Assembly (NCBI RefSeq): GCF_013393945.1
Contig: NZ_CP040297.1
Span: forward strand, 2,558,804 to 2,622,803
Source: Nostoc sp. TCL26-01
GTDB lineage: Bacteria > Cyanobacteriota > Cyanobacteriia > Cyanobacteriales > Nostocaceae
Reading direction: 5' to 3'
DNA: 64,000 nt
Below, in pieces: positions 43,379-51,995 of the stretch. Numbering within the stretch: position 1 is the first letter of the stretch; every line of letters starts with the position of its first letter. A program made the position numbers and the translations under genes. The notes under the pieces were generated by a model. The model had not been told where the DNA came from. It saw only the letters and a list, made by a program, of their open reading frames with translations, and did no database searches.

Positions 43379-43855
43379 TTACTCTAATCCATCATTCCCA
43401 ACAGCAGCTCTCACAAGAGATGTAAATTCATCCAATGTTAAATTGCCAGAGTTTAATCTTTCTACTACAGCACCTCTAATAGAACCACCACCTGAATAAT
43501 ATGACAGTGCAGCTAGTCCTCCAGTATGCAATGAGATGGTTGGTAGTGCTACATGAGTAATTGGATCTATATATGAAGATCCTGTCACTACATAACTACC
43601 ATTGAATCCTGGGAAAAATGTACCAGAAGGAGCTACTAGTTGAGCCGAAATAGTGGACAAATAACCGCTAGGGGTAACAAATACTGATGCTGCTGCAAAG
43701 GAACCCGGATCTCCTGATGAGAATCTGTCAATTGCTCTTTCTATTAAGACTTGTGCAGATGCTGGAGATGATACTAAGTTGAAGTAAGCAATGAACCCAG
43801 TTAGAGATAGACCTGCTTTCAATAAAAAGCTAGCAGAAGGGGAAAGTAATTTCAT
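43379..43855 (-). CDS. Small secreted protein of unknown function
   Basis: The 158-residue protein has a signal peptide (about 1-34, ending SPASAQ). A Gly/Ser/Ala-rich mature part follows, without cysteine, with the segment GGGSIRGAVVERLNSGNLTL followed by a helical end (DEFTSLVRAAVG). I do not recognise the family. It is transcribed alone after hflX is complete on the same strand. Confidence 0.7.
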   Translation of the reverse strand: MKLLSPSASFLLKAGLSLTGFIAYFNLVSSPASAQVLIERAIDRFSSGDPGSFAAASVFVTPSGYLSTISAQLVAPSGTFFPGFNGSYVVTGSSYIDPITHVALPTISLHTGGLAALSYYSGGGSIRGAVVERLNSGNLTLDEFTSLVRAAVGNDGLE

Positions 43856-44375
43856 GTTAAGAAAACCTATATCTTTAAGAGGTTGGGGTTGATTTACTGA
43901 ATATTGAAGAAATAAATCATAATTACTGTATTAGTAATATGCTTCAGCAATTATCAACTAATGACAAATATATGTGATATATGGAAATTAATCTACATAA
44001 GAAAATGCCATTAACAAGACACAAAAGTGTCATATTTGTCTTTTATTTTGGTTAAGAACTAGTGGCATTCTAAATATAGATAATGAAATAATCTCTGATT
44101 ATCTAAAATATTTGGATGAAAATTGTCAATAAGCACATTATTTTTTATATATCTAATTATTTGTCGGTGATCATAACCAAGATGAAATATTTCCGTAGCA
44201 TAAACTTGGCTGTTAAGTTGTCATAGCCTGAGTTATCAGTATGACAATTAAAAACATATAGACTAAAAACAATAGATTATGTCTAACTATTTATCTCTAG
44301 TCTATTGATTGATTCCCTACTAGTTGGAAATATGATAATTAGTCTCATATTTATACCAATTGAGGGGTAACATTC
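43856..44375. other. Intergenic region between divergent genes
   Basis: A 520-bp AT-rich gap. It must hold promoters for the secreted protein (minus) and the peptide gene at 44376 (plus). The upstream block seen before the peptide genes at 7-11 kb was not found here. Nothing else recognised. Confidence 0.4.
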
Positions 44376-44618
44376 ATGGCTAACATTACAATTGATACAC
44401 TGTATCAAACTGGGTACGATTTGTTTCATGATTCTGAAAGTTTTATTGATCAACTAGAGTCCCAAGAACATCAAGTTATTACAGGAGGTTATTACAGTAA
44501 CTTCTATGGCTTTAATTCCTTTTCAGGTGGCGGTTTCTCCGGTTCCTATGGTTCCTATAATGCTTTTTCTGGTGGCTACTCCGGCTACGGTGGCTACTAC
44601 AATAAATCTTGGTGTTAA
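44376..44618 (+). CDS. Lone double-glycine-leader peptide, Gly/Tyr/Ser/Phe-rich core
   Basis: An 80-residue precursor. Residues 1-38 are a leader ending QLESQEHQVITGG, close in pattern to the leaders of the 7-11 kb cluster (LSLEQQEIITGG). The core is low-complexity: YYSNFYGFNSFSGGGFSGSYG, cut here, with further SGGYSGYGGYY units, ending in a lone Cys as the last residue. The sequence resembles self-associating Gly/Tyr/Phe-rich peptides. AGGGGTAAC lies upstream of the ATG. It stands before a large outer-membrane-type gene and probably uses an exporter encoded elsewhere. Confidence 0.75.
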   Translation: MANITIDTLYQTGYDLFHDSESFIDQLESQEHQVITGGYYSNFYGFNSFSGGGFSGSYGSYNAFSGGYSGYGGYYNKSWC

Positions 44619-44696
44619 CTGCGATCGCTTTACCATAGCTGCGTAAAAATCCTCGATCATAAGTCCTTTGGGTAGGCTATGCCCATGTCACAAGCA

Positions 44697-44729
44697 AGAA
44701 CCCCGACTTCTTCAAGGTGTCGGGATTCT
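44697..44729 (+). terminator. Hairpin after the lone peptide gene
   Basis: Arms AGAACCCCGAC (44697-44707) and GTCGGGATTCT (44719-44729) pair over 11 bp with one G-U. No U tract follows (AAACAACG), so it may be a partial terminator or a dispersed repeat of the CCCCGACTTC type. The rest of the gap (44730-44988) is AT-rich without features. Confidence 0.5.
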
Positions 44730-44988
44730 AAACAACGCAGCTGCTCACAAATTCCCTAAAATTGCTACTATCATTCTGAACTAAAGAGTATTGGTGTATA
44801 AGTTGGAAACAATCTTTTCCATAAATTCATGATGAATTTTATGGGTTTAGCTATTTCCATTTAATTTTTTGTGTTTAAATTTGAATAATAATTCATTAAT
44901 AATTTCATTTTATCCTCTTGAAACTCCATAGATTTATCTGGAAAATTTCAGTAAAAGTAACTTCTGAAATTATCTATGTTGTTTCATA

Positions 44989-47727
44989 ATGTTTATTATA
45001 TTATTTCATTTACGACGCGGTATTGATGTATTAATACTCACATTTTTTTTAACCAATATTTTAGCTATTAGGAGGGTAGAAGCCAAAGCTCAAGAAAATC
45101 TTGATAATTATCCAGATACTAACTCTGTAAATTCAGCAGAAAAAGACGATTTAGGAAATTTTAATTTTCAGCCAATTACACAAAATTCAACTCCTAATCC
45201 AGCTAGATTATTTCCTAATGTTAATGAGATAGATATTCCAGAAATCCTTAGCCCATCACAAAATCCTAGCTTTACACCCAATGAAATTGAGAGGATAGAA
45301 CAAGAATTTATTCATCATCAGCATATAAATCCAATTACTCAAGCAAGAGATAAGCAAGAATCTAGCTTAAATGCTCTAACTAATAGTCACATTAAATATC
45401 CGTGGATTGTTGAACCTATAGATAAATTCAATTTTTATAACTTATCATTTAATCCTTTAAAGAATACAAACTATCTTGATTTTTCTCTTAAATTTACAGC
45501 AGAAGAACCAATAATTAATGAATTTAACTTTGCTCATTTTCCCAAGCAAGACCAATTATATTGGATACTACCTAGTAATAGAATCGTCATAGAAACTCAG
45601 GGATGGGACAGTGGGATTTCCTATCAAGGAGAATCAACAAATATTGAATATAAAGATTCGATTAGATTAAGTCAGGGATTTTGGGGAATGCAAGCTGTTT
45701 CATCTCTTCCCCAAGCATTTACAGAACTAACTGGAGAAACAGATTTTAACAAATTTACTATTCAATCAACTGCGGCAGAAATTATTAATCCGACAGGATT
45801 ACCCACACCTTCTATTGTGATTAATCCTCAGATTGCCAGCTTTAGTAATGATTTTACTCAACCAGGTAATAGAGATGTCTTAGATATAGATAATACTCCT
45901 TTAATATTACAAGCTTTTCCTACCAGTAATTTACAACCATTATTAGGAGGGGTCAGCCTAAATTATGGAACATTAATCCCCAGAGAGAATTTAGCAAAAG
46001 CTGGCTTTTTTTGGGGGAACCCTCTAACTCGACAAGCAAATCCGTTTCAACCGCAAATAACTTCCAAACCGGGGATCAAAGTTGGGCGTGTAGAGCAATT
46101 TGATAACTCTGATTTATTAAATATATTACTCAATACATCTCTTAGTCGCAATCAACGAGATTTATATTATTTAAACTCTCTATTCTGGATTCCTTTAACT
46201 CAGAGGCAAACTAATGTTATCAGCCGTGATCAAAAAGAAAGTTATCATTGGCAGAGATTTTATTTTAGCCATCCTCATAATCGAACTTTATTACAGTATG
46301 ATGATTTAAAACCAACGGCGACTTATACTAATATTTATAGTAATCCTGGTGTTTCCTTATCTTTATCAGTTAATCAACGGGAAATCGATGAGATACAAAG
46401 TGCTAATGCTACACTAGGAATGCTTATGGGGGGAGCTTTTGAGTTAATTAATATTCAGATGCTAACTCAAAGTTTACAAGAAGCTAAAGAGCGTTATTCT
46501 CGACAAGAAAATTTTGCTCCTATTGATTCCAAGACTACACCAGAACAAAGAAGACAAATTAATCAAGTACTTAATAGAACAATTTTTCTTAGTAATATTA
46601 ATAGTGGTTTGGAGCAAGTTTCAGGGAAATTGACTTTTCCCAGTAAGATTACAACTAATAGCTCTAGTTTATTCCAGATTCGTACTGGCAATCATCGACG
46701 GGCAGTTCAGTTTATAGATGGCAATCGTCAATGGCAAGAAGGTGAAACATTTATTTCTAAAACGCAAATTTCTAATCAACGTTTTGGTCGGTTATCATTT
46801 GTTGGTGCGCCTATTCCTTTAGACCAAACCTCTGTTCGTTCTAATAATCGTTCATTAGCATTACAGGTAAATCTGATTAGTCCTAATGGTCAGCAATTTG
46901 TGCAAAATTTTAATTCCGTAGATATGACGGTTGTGCCAATAAATGTGCGTTCATTTGATATTGCTTTTGACCACATTGAATTAAGCCAAGTTGGTCAAAT
47001 AAATACGCAATTGCAAGTATTTAATGGCTATATATTTTTACCTACCATAGAAGGTGTGTGGGCAGGATCTACAGGCAAATGGAATTATAGTATTAACTCA
47101 GGTGTTTGGTTTAATTTGAATGCTGATGCAGCATTTAATGTTGCTAATAATAATTTTGGATTACCAGAACCAACATTAGGTGTTTATGCGAATGGGGCAT
47201 TAAATTTTATTAATAGTTATGAAGAGCGTGATAGGGAGGGAAAAATTCAAGTGATTGTTAATCATATTCCTGCTATCCGGTTTTATTGGAGTAGTGCTGT
47301 TAATTCGCAAAATCCTGCTTATCTAAATATGAGTTATTTTTTTTCTCGTCAATCTAGAGATTTAAACTATTCTTTATCTACAGCGCTTGTGTTAATCAAT
47401 GATCAACGACATATTACTCCAGCAGGGTTTTTTCAGGGCAAATTAGGTTTAAGTTCCGGTCTAGAATTTTCTACTTCTGTAGAAATTAGTGATCAGTTTT
47501 TCTATGCGTTAGAAGGGATAAAACAATTAAACTCTCATTGGTTTTTTGGTGGGTATTTACAAAACTACCGCAGTAGTAACCAAGGTATCCAAAGTCGAAT
47601 TAATGACTTTTCTTACGGGTTGTTGATTAAGCATGATTTGCTGGGTAGGGGTAGCTTTTGGGAGTCTCGTATTGGTATGAGTGGAGATGCTTTTGAAGCT
47701 AGCTTAAAAGGAGGTTTGCAGTTTTAA
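44989..47727 (+). CDS. Large outer-membrane-type protein of unknown function
   Basis: The 912-residue protein starts at the ATG at 44989. It has an N-terminal hydrophobic segment (about 11-30). A long Asn/Pro/Gln-rich periplasmic-type region follows. The last ~280 residues consist of alternating beta strands ending in the sequence EASLKGGLQF, with a terminal Phe as in outer-membrane beta-barrels. It resembles cyanobacterial-specific surface proteins; no characterised family could be named. Low GC and strong Asn content set it apart from its neighbours. Its position 370 bp behind a secreted double-glycine peptide suggests a functional link (inference). Confidence 0.7.
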   Translation: MFIILFHLRRGIDVLILTFFLTNILAIRRVEAKAQENLDNYPDTNSVNSAEKDDLGNFNFQPITQNSTPNPARLFPNVNEIDIPEILSPSQNPSFTPNEIERIEQEFIHHQHINPITQARDKQESSLNALTNSHIKYPWIVEPIDKFNFYNLSFNPLKNTNYLDFSLKFTAEEPIINEFNFAHFPKQDQLYWILPSNRIVIETQGWDSGISYQGESTNIEYKDSIRLSQGFWGMQAVSSLPQAFTELTGETDFNKFTIQSTAAEIINPTGLPTPSIVINPQIASFSNDFTQPGNRDVLDIDNTPLILQAFPTSNLQPLLGGVSLNYGTLIPRENLAKAGFFWGNPLTRQANPFQPQITSKPGIKVGRVEQFDNSDLLNILLNTSLSRNQRDLYYLNSLFWIPLTQRQTNVISRDQKESYHWQRFYFSHPHNRTLLQYDDLKPTATYTNIYSNPGVSLSLSVNQREIDEIQSANATLGMLMGGAFELINIQMLTQSLQEAKERYSRQENFAPIDSKTTPEQRRQINQVLNRTIFLSNINSGLEQVSGKLTFPSKITTNSSSLFQIRTGNHRRAVQFIDGNRQWQEGETFISKTQISNQRFGRLSFVGAPIPLDQTSVRSNNRSLALQVNLISPNGQQFVQNFNSVDMTVVPINVRSFDIAFDHIELSQVGQINTQLQVFNGYIFLPTIEGVWAGSTGKWNYSINSGVWFNLNADAAFNVANNNFGLPEPTLGVYANGALNFINSYEERDREGKIQVIVNHIPAIRFYWSSAVNSQNPAYLNMSYFFSRQSRDLNYSLSTALVLINDQRHITPAGFFQGKLGLSSGLEFSTSVEISDQFFYALEGIKQLNSHWFFGGYLQNYRSSNQGIQSRINDFSYGLLIKHDLLGRGSFWESRIGMSGDAFEASLKGGLQF

Positions 47728-48716
47728 ATGTACTGATAAGCATTTAATAAAAACCATAAAATTAATTTATAGATTATTTTTGTTTATTATTTCTCGTTGA
47801 TTGAATACTAAAACTTTTGTTCAATCTATTTTTCTCGTATTTACTTATCTGGGAAAACTGTGCTGTACAATAACCAAGGTACTGACAAGATATTTGTAGG
47901 CGATCGCCTCCATCAATGGGATTGTAGTTATAATTCGGCTTTTAGTTTTGGGAGCTAGATAAAAGCCTAAAAGCAAGTACTGACAATCATTCATGTTGAT
48001 CCTCAATGTTGCAGTCTTTATTTTCATGAATGATTACAGCCAAATATGTATATGAATTATTTCTTTTGTAGGATGAAATACTGAGAAATTTTATGCCTTT
48101 TGACCTGCAAATTTCTGGGAATTACATGATATTTTTAAACTGAAAAAGGGTATTTTCTTATAGGAGAGTATGCTAGTTTATTCTAGTTTTGAGTAAGTAG
48201 TCAGATAAGTATATTAATTTGTGCTTATCAAAAGGTTATCGGGAACTTATTCAATAATATTCAGGTCAGCTTATGTAACGTATATGACATTTTAGAGGAT
48301 ACTCGCTAGCCTAAGATCCGTCATTAGTATATATTACTTCTCCAGAAATACTTCTGGAATCTCAGTCACGTTGTACTTTGCACTGCTCAAAGGAGACTCA
48401 TTGTCACTGGGTACTTTGAAAACTAGAGATTTTTGTATCATATATGGGATTTGTATTAGAAATATGAGTAATTAATAAGTTAAAGAAATAGCACTTTTAT
48501 ATTTTCTTTGTTATTTTGTATTTAACGGGACAGTTCTTACTCATCTGGTAAGTTTAAATATCAATTAGTTCCGCTATTTACCTGCTATTTTCCAGAAAAC
48601 TAACCTTTTTGTGCTTGTTTTATCATTCTGCACAAATGTGACATAATTTCTGTGAATATATTGTATGGTAATGCACAAATGACAGATAGTTTATGCTCTC
48701 AAAGGAAGCTCATGCT
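47728..48716. other. Long intergenic region (about 990 bp)
   Basis: AT-rich, with no convincing gene. A 60-codon minus-strand frame at 47845-48027 lacks a good start signal. There is no repeat beyond short tracts. The right part carries the promoter and leader of the nitrogenase-related gene. Confidence 0.4.
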
Positions 48717-49064
48717 ATGACTGTGCTAAAAACCAAAAAACAAGATATTGTCTTTTCTGCTCTGATTAATCCTATGGGTAATTTACCAAAAATTACTCAA
48801 CCTAAATTTGATTTACTTCAGCCTTTTCGGCAGTGGTTAGACACGATAGAAATCCAGAACCGTAAATTAGCTTACTTTATTGCTAAATTGATTCCGGCTC
48901 AGTGTCCTTTTGAGCGTGATCTTGTCCTATTTGGTCGGATAATAGCTCATATTCCCCCTATGTGTAAGCTCAATCCTCTATATGATCAGTTTGTTGGCTT
49001 ACGTTTTCGTGCTTTGTGTTATCTGGTAGATCAATGTGGAGAAGATATAAAGTCTTACTGCTGA
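48717..49064 (+). CDS. Mo-dependent nitrogenase C-terminus family protein
   Basis: The ATG at 48717 has AGGAAG 8 bases upstream and is preferred to the ATG eight codons earlier. The 115-residue protein matches the cyanobacterial PF06967-type family as I recall it: FRQWLDTIEIQNRKLAYFIA, then LIPAQCPFERDLVLFGR, then HIPPMCKLNPLYDQFVGLRF and RALCYLVDQCGED. Despite the name, direct involvement in nitrogenase is not shown; the family occurs mainly in nitrogen-fixing and related cyanobacteria, often in several copies. Several Cys may bind a metal or cluster. Confidence 0.8.
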   Translation: MTVLKTKKQDIVFSALINPMGNLPKITQPKFDLLQPFRQWLDTIEIQNRKLAYFIAKLIPAQCPFERDLVLFGRIIAHIPPMCKLNPLYDQFVGLRFRALCYLVDQCGEDIKSYC

Positions 49065-49692
49065 TACATAGAAATTTCAATTGAGCATCAGGATAGTTGC
49101 CGAATCCTCGATAAACTGGGTGTTTTTAGGTGAGTAGCTTGGCAAAAGTAACCTATAAATCACTCTAGATGCAGAATTCTCAAGAAACTTAATTATTTTC
49201 TAGAAGGTGATGTCATTTTTACGCCTGATGGCGAGAGATTAGCACAAATGGGTAAAAGACCTTCAACAATTTGTCTCCAGAAATGTTTTGCAGATCACAA
49301 ATTGCCCGTGAAGTAGAGAAATATTCGTTAGTTGATTAGCTAACAGTGAAATATCAAGCTTGTTTACTTTGTGTTCTCTTCTTCCATACCCTCAAGCAGC
49401 TTATATCTCATCAATTCACAGAATATATGGAGTTTCGCAGCGAGTATCATCAGGTAAATTAGCAGAATCATTGAATTGCTGATACCTATACTTCTCAAAA
49501 CTCGTAGCGACTCCATCCTCTAAACAATTTTGCTAAAAATCAATAGTTTCATTTTCACTGAATTTAGGTAGTCATTGCTGTCTAAGTTTGCGGTTAAGCT
49601 ATTTGTAGCGAGTGTTGAGGATTGTAGGACTAAATTCTTGACTACAAGCTTTAATTTATCTATGGCTGTTTTCACAGATATATTGAGCAAGA
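49065..49692. other. Intergenic region with possible gene remnants
   Basis: 628 bp. Short interrupted frames are present but none is convincing. No known element recognised. Confidence 0.35.
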
Positions 49693-50442
49693 ATGTTATT
49701 ACATTTAAGTACTTGGCAGGAAGTGGAAGCTTATCTGCAACAGTCAACAGGGATTATTTTACCGATTGGTTCTACTGAACAGCATGGGCCGACGGGTTTA
49801 ATTGGTACTGATGCGATTTGTGCAGAAGCGATCGCTCGTGGTGTGGGTGAAGTGACTCAGGCGATCGTTAGCCCTACAATCAATGTGGGGATGGCACTAC
49901 ACCATACAGCTTTTCCCGGTACGATGAGTCTACGTCCCAGGACTTTGATTTTATTAGTTCGAGACTATATAACCAGTCTAGCCAAGGCTGGGTTTACTAA
50001 ATTTTATTTTATTAATGGACACGGCGGTAATATTGCCACCCTCAAAGCTGCGTTTTCGGAAACTTACGCCTATTTGGAAGATATACAGATTCCTCACGCA
50101 GCTAGAGTACAATGTCATGTTGCTAACTGGTTTATGTGCGGTTCCGTATATCGCCTAGCTAAAGAATTGTATGGTGACAAAGAAGGTTCCCATGCTACCC
50201 CTAGTGAAGTGGCTGTGACTCAATATATCTATCCAGAAGCAATTAAGCAAGCCCCCTTATCACCAGAAGTAGCAAGTGGACATAGGATTTACAGCGCAAC
50301 TGACTTTCGCACACATTACCCAGATGGACGTATGGGTTCTGATCCCGCCTTAGCAACACCCGAACATGGTAAGCAGTTTTATGAGTTAGCTGTGAAAGAA
50401 CTTAGCACTGGATATTGGGAATTTTTGCAGGAAAAAACCTAA
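49693..50442 (+). CDS. Creatininase (creatinine amidohydrolase) family protein
   Basis: The 249-residue soluble enzyme has the family metal site: Glu and His in PIGSTEQHGPTGLIGTDA, with the following Asp, and His in FINGHGGNIATLKAAF. Then GSHATPSEVAVTQY contains another His and a Glu ligand. Members hydrolyse cyclic amides or act in cofactor and purine-related pathways, so creatininase activity itself should not be assumed. The gene stop is immediately followed by MITE-like copy B, the element starting one base after TAA. Confidence 0.88.
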   Translation: MLLHLSTWQEVEAYLQQSTGIILPIGSTEQHGPTGLIGTDAICAEAIARGVGEVTQAIVSPTINVGMALHHTAFPGTMSLRPRTLILLVRDYITSLAKAGFTKFYFINGHGGNIATLKAAFSETYAYLEDIQIPHAARVQCHVANWFMCGSVYRLAKELYGDKEGSHATPSEVAVTQYIYPEAIKQAPLSPEVASGHRIYSATDFRTHYPDGRMGSDPALATPEHGKQFYELAVKELSTGYWEFLQEKT

Positions 50443-50535
50443 TAGACATCTGGTGAAAATGAATGTAGAGACGTTGCACTGCAACGTCTCTACAAGAATT
50501 TCGGGCAACGCAGAATTAAATTCGGTCGATGTTTA
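50443..50535. mobile_element. 93-bp MITE-like element, copy B
   Basis: Same length as copy A (37356-37448) and nearly the same sequence. The left end TAGACATCT is intact, the right end (CGATGTTTA) has decayed, and the central palindrome at 50465-50493 is perfect. It begins directly after the stop codon of the creatininase-family gene. Confidence 0.8.
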
Positions 50536-50588
50536 ATATTTAGTGTGCATCAGTCAGAGATAAATCAGAGAACCTAATAAGTACCTTG

Positions 50589-50635
50589 GCGACTAGAAGT
50601 CGCAGCTACACAAACAAAACCCACCTACGTGGGTT
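50589..50635. repeat. Double-hairpin dispersed repeat
   Basis: GCGACTAGAAGTCGC (50589-50603) and AACCCACCTACGTGGGTT (50618-50635) are two neighbouring hairpins, a common cyanobacterial dispersed repeat. It lies between convergent genes and may end transcription from either side. Confidence 0.7.
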
Positions 50636-50723
50636 AAAAACGCTTGAATTTTCAGGAGTCTGCGTAGTAGCGAATTATATTCGCCCCATACTTTTCAAAC
50701 ATCCTCTCAGATTTTTTTGCAAC

Positions 50724-51578
50724 TTATTTTTCTAAGAAAACTAAATCTTCAGGTTGAACAGTTAACTGGATATTTTGTCCAGTAACTTTCACGACAAAAT
50801 CGAACCCAGTAACGTGACCTTTTGGCAGAATGATAATGCGATCGTCGAGAGACTTTAAGTAATCATCAAAACCATCTAATTCAACACTACCATCATTGAT
50901 GGCCAGATAACCAAGAAGACGACGAAACAGTTTTGGTAAAATCACAACATCGTCGGTGATAGTTGTTAATTCTGCCAAAATAAAACCTTGATTGGTTTTA
51001 TCTAATGCCCACACACCTTTATTTTCTTTCCGTGCTTTTTCGGCGGCGATCGCTAACTCTTTGCGGATATCTGGATACAATTTGGAATAGAATGTGGGGT
51101 AAGCTAAACCTTTATTTAACATATGGTAGTTAACGCTCTTTTTAATCAGAGCTTTGTCTAGATAAACATCACTACCATCTTCTGCATCGGGGTTTCCTTT
51201 AAAGGCAAAAGCGACACTTCTACCATAGACATCGGCAAATCTGGTGAGAATATAACCAGGAACGGCTTCTGGTTCCGCCGCCGTAATCACTTCATTATTA
51301 CCACGTGTAATCTTCTTAAAGCCCAAAAATTTGAGCAATTCACTAGCCGCACTATGCGCTAATTCTAGTGGTTGGTGTTGTGTACCTAAACCGCCTCTGG
51401 TTTGGAAATGGGTTTCCAGGCTATCAATACTATCTAAGCGTAGTTGTGCGCCGCCAGCACGGTTTGGTCTGACTCGCTTGTCCCATAGTAGGGGGTTGTT
51501 GGGATAGAAACGGACGGAATCGCCATCAGGTGCAGCTTTAATAACTTTAAAGTTACCCTGGATTAGAGTCATTGTCAT
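50724..51578 (-). CDS. SNase-like (thermonuclease-domain) protein
   Basis: From the ATG at 51578 the protein has 284 residues. An earlier in-frame start would add 50 residues coded by a tandem repeat and is rejected. Residues 4-165 follow the staphylococcal-nuclease fold: VIKAAPDGDSVRFYP, LRLDSIDSLETHF (Arg and Asp of the active site), YGRSVAFAFKG, LNKGLAYPTFYS. The C-terminal 100 residues are an extra domain without a known match. No signal peptide is seen, so a cytoplasmic or non-classical role is likely. Confidence 0.8.
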   Translation of the reverse strand: MTMTLIQGNFKVIKAAPDGDSVRFYPNNPLLWDKRVRPNRAGGAQLRLDSIDSLETHFQTRGGLGTQHQPLELAHSAASELLKFLGFKKITRGNNEVITAAEPEAVPGYILTRFADVYGRSVAFAFKGNPDAEDGSDVYLDKALIKKSVNYHMLNKGLAYPTFYSKLYPDIRKELAIAAEKARKENKGVWALDKTNQGFILAELTTITDDVVILPKLFRRLLGYLAINDGSVELDGFDDYLKSLDDRIIILPKGHVTGFDFVVKVTGQNIQLTVQPEDLVFLEK

Positions 51579-51597
51579 AATGGGTAAAAATAATTCG

Positions 51598-51712
51598 TTA
51601 GGGTTTGAATAGGGAAGAAGGCAAGTAGGCAAATAGGCAATAGGCAATAGGGAAGAAGGCAAGTAGGCAATAGGCAAATAGGCAATAGGCAAGAAGGTTT
51701 TCAGTGGTAGCT
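51598..51712. repeat. Tandem repeat of AGGCAATAGGCAAATAGGC type
   Basis: About 110 bp of seven-base units (AGGCAAT, AGGCAAA, AAGGCAAGT) between the SNase-like gene and the next small gene. It is of the STRR type. Confidence 0.85.
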
Positions 51713-51722
51713 TAGAGGATGC

Positions 51723-51968
51723 TTGCAAAAATCTAAGACTTCTGTTTTAAAACATCAACACAGTTATAGAATATTTCGTAAATTCAGCCTGAATTTTGAT
51801 CAGCAAGCACCTAAACACGATCGCCATGCCATAGCCCAAGCACTACAAAATAGTGTTAGCCTTTATCAGCAATTACGCGATCGCCTAAAATTACCAGATT
51901 TAATAGTGCGATCGCCAGCAGAAATCGCCGCTACTCAATATCTACAGCAGGTAATCGATAATTTTTGA
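51723..51968 (+). CDS. Small protein of unknown function (TTG start doubtful)
   Basis: An 81-residue frame opening with TTG. The product is charged and helical (NFDQQAPKHDRHAIAQALQN, then SLYQQLRDRLKLPDLIVRSP). Codon use and HIP1 sites are like real genes and the protein has a normal composition, so it is probably a genuine small protein. Its start could lie at a different codon. Family not recognised. Confidence 0.45.
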   Translation: MQKSKTSVLKHQHSYRIFRKFSLNFDQQAPKHDRHAIAQALQNSVSLYQQLRDRLKLPDLIVRSPAEIAATQYLQQVIDNF

Positions 51969-51995
51969 TTGTGTTCAGCTGCGATCCTATCTGAA

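Noticed and set aside
47845..48027. 60-codon minus-strand frame in the long gap after the outer-membrane-type gene
   Set aside because: No ribosome-binding site, no conserved-looking features.
49520..49778. Opposed short frames overlapping the start of the creatininase-family gene
   Set aside because: Frame shadows of the real gene and its leader.
51579..51728. N-terminal extension of the SNase-like protein
   Set aside because: The extra 50 residues are coded by a tandem repeat (LPIAYLP units) and the inner ATG fits the domain start.
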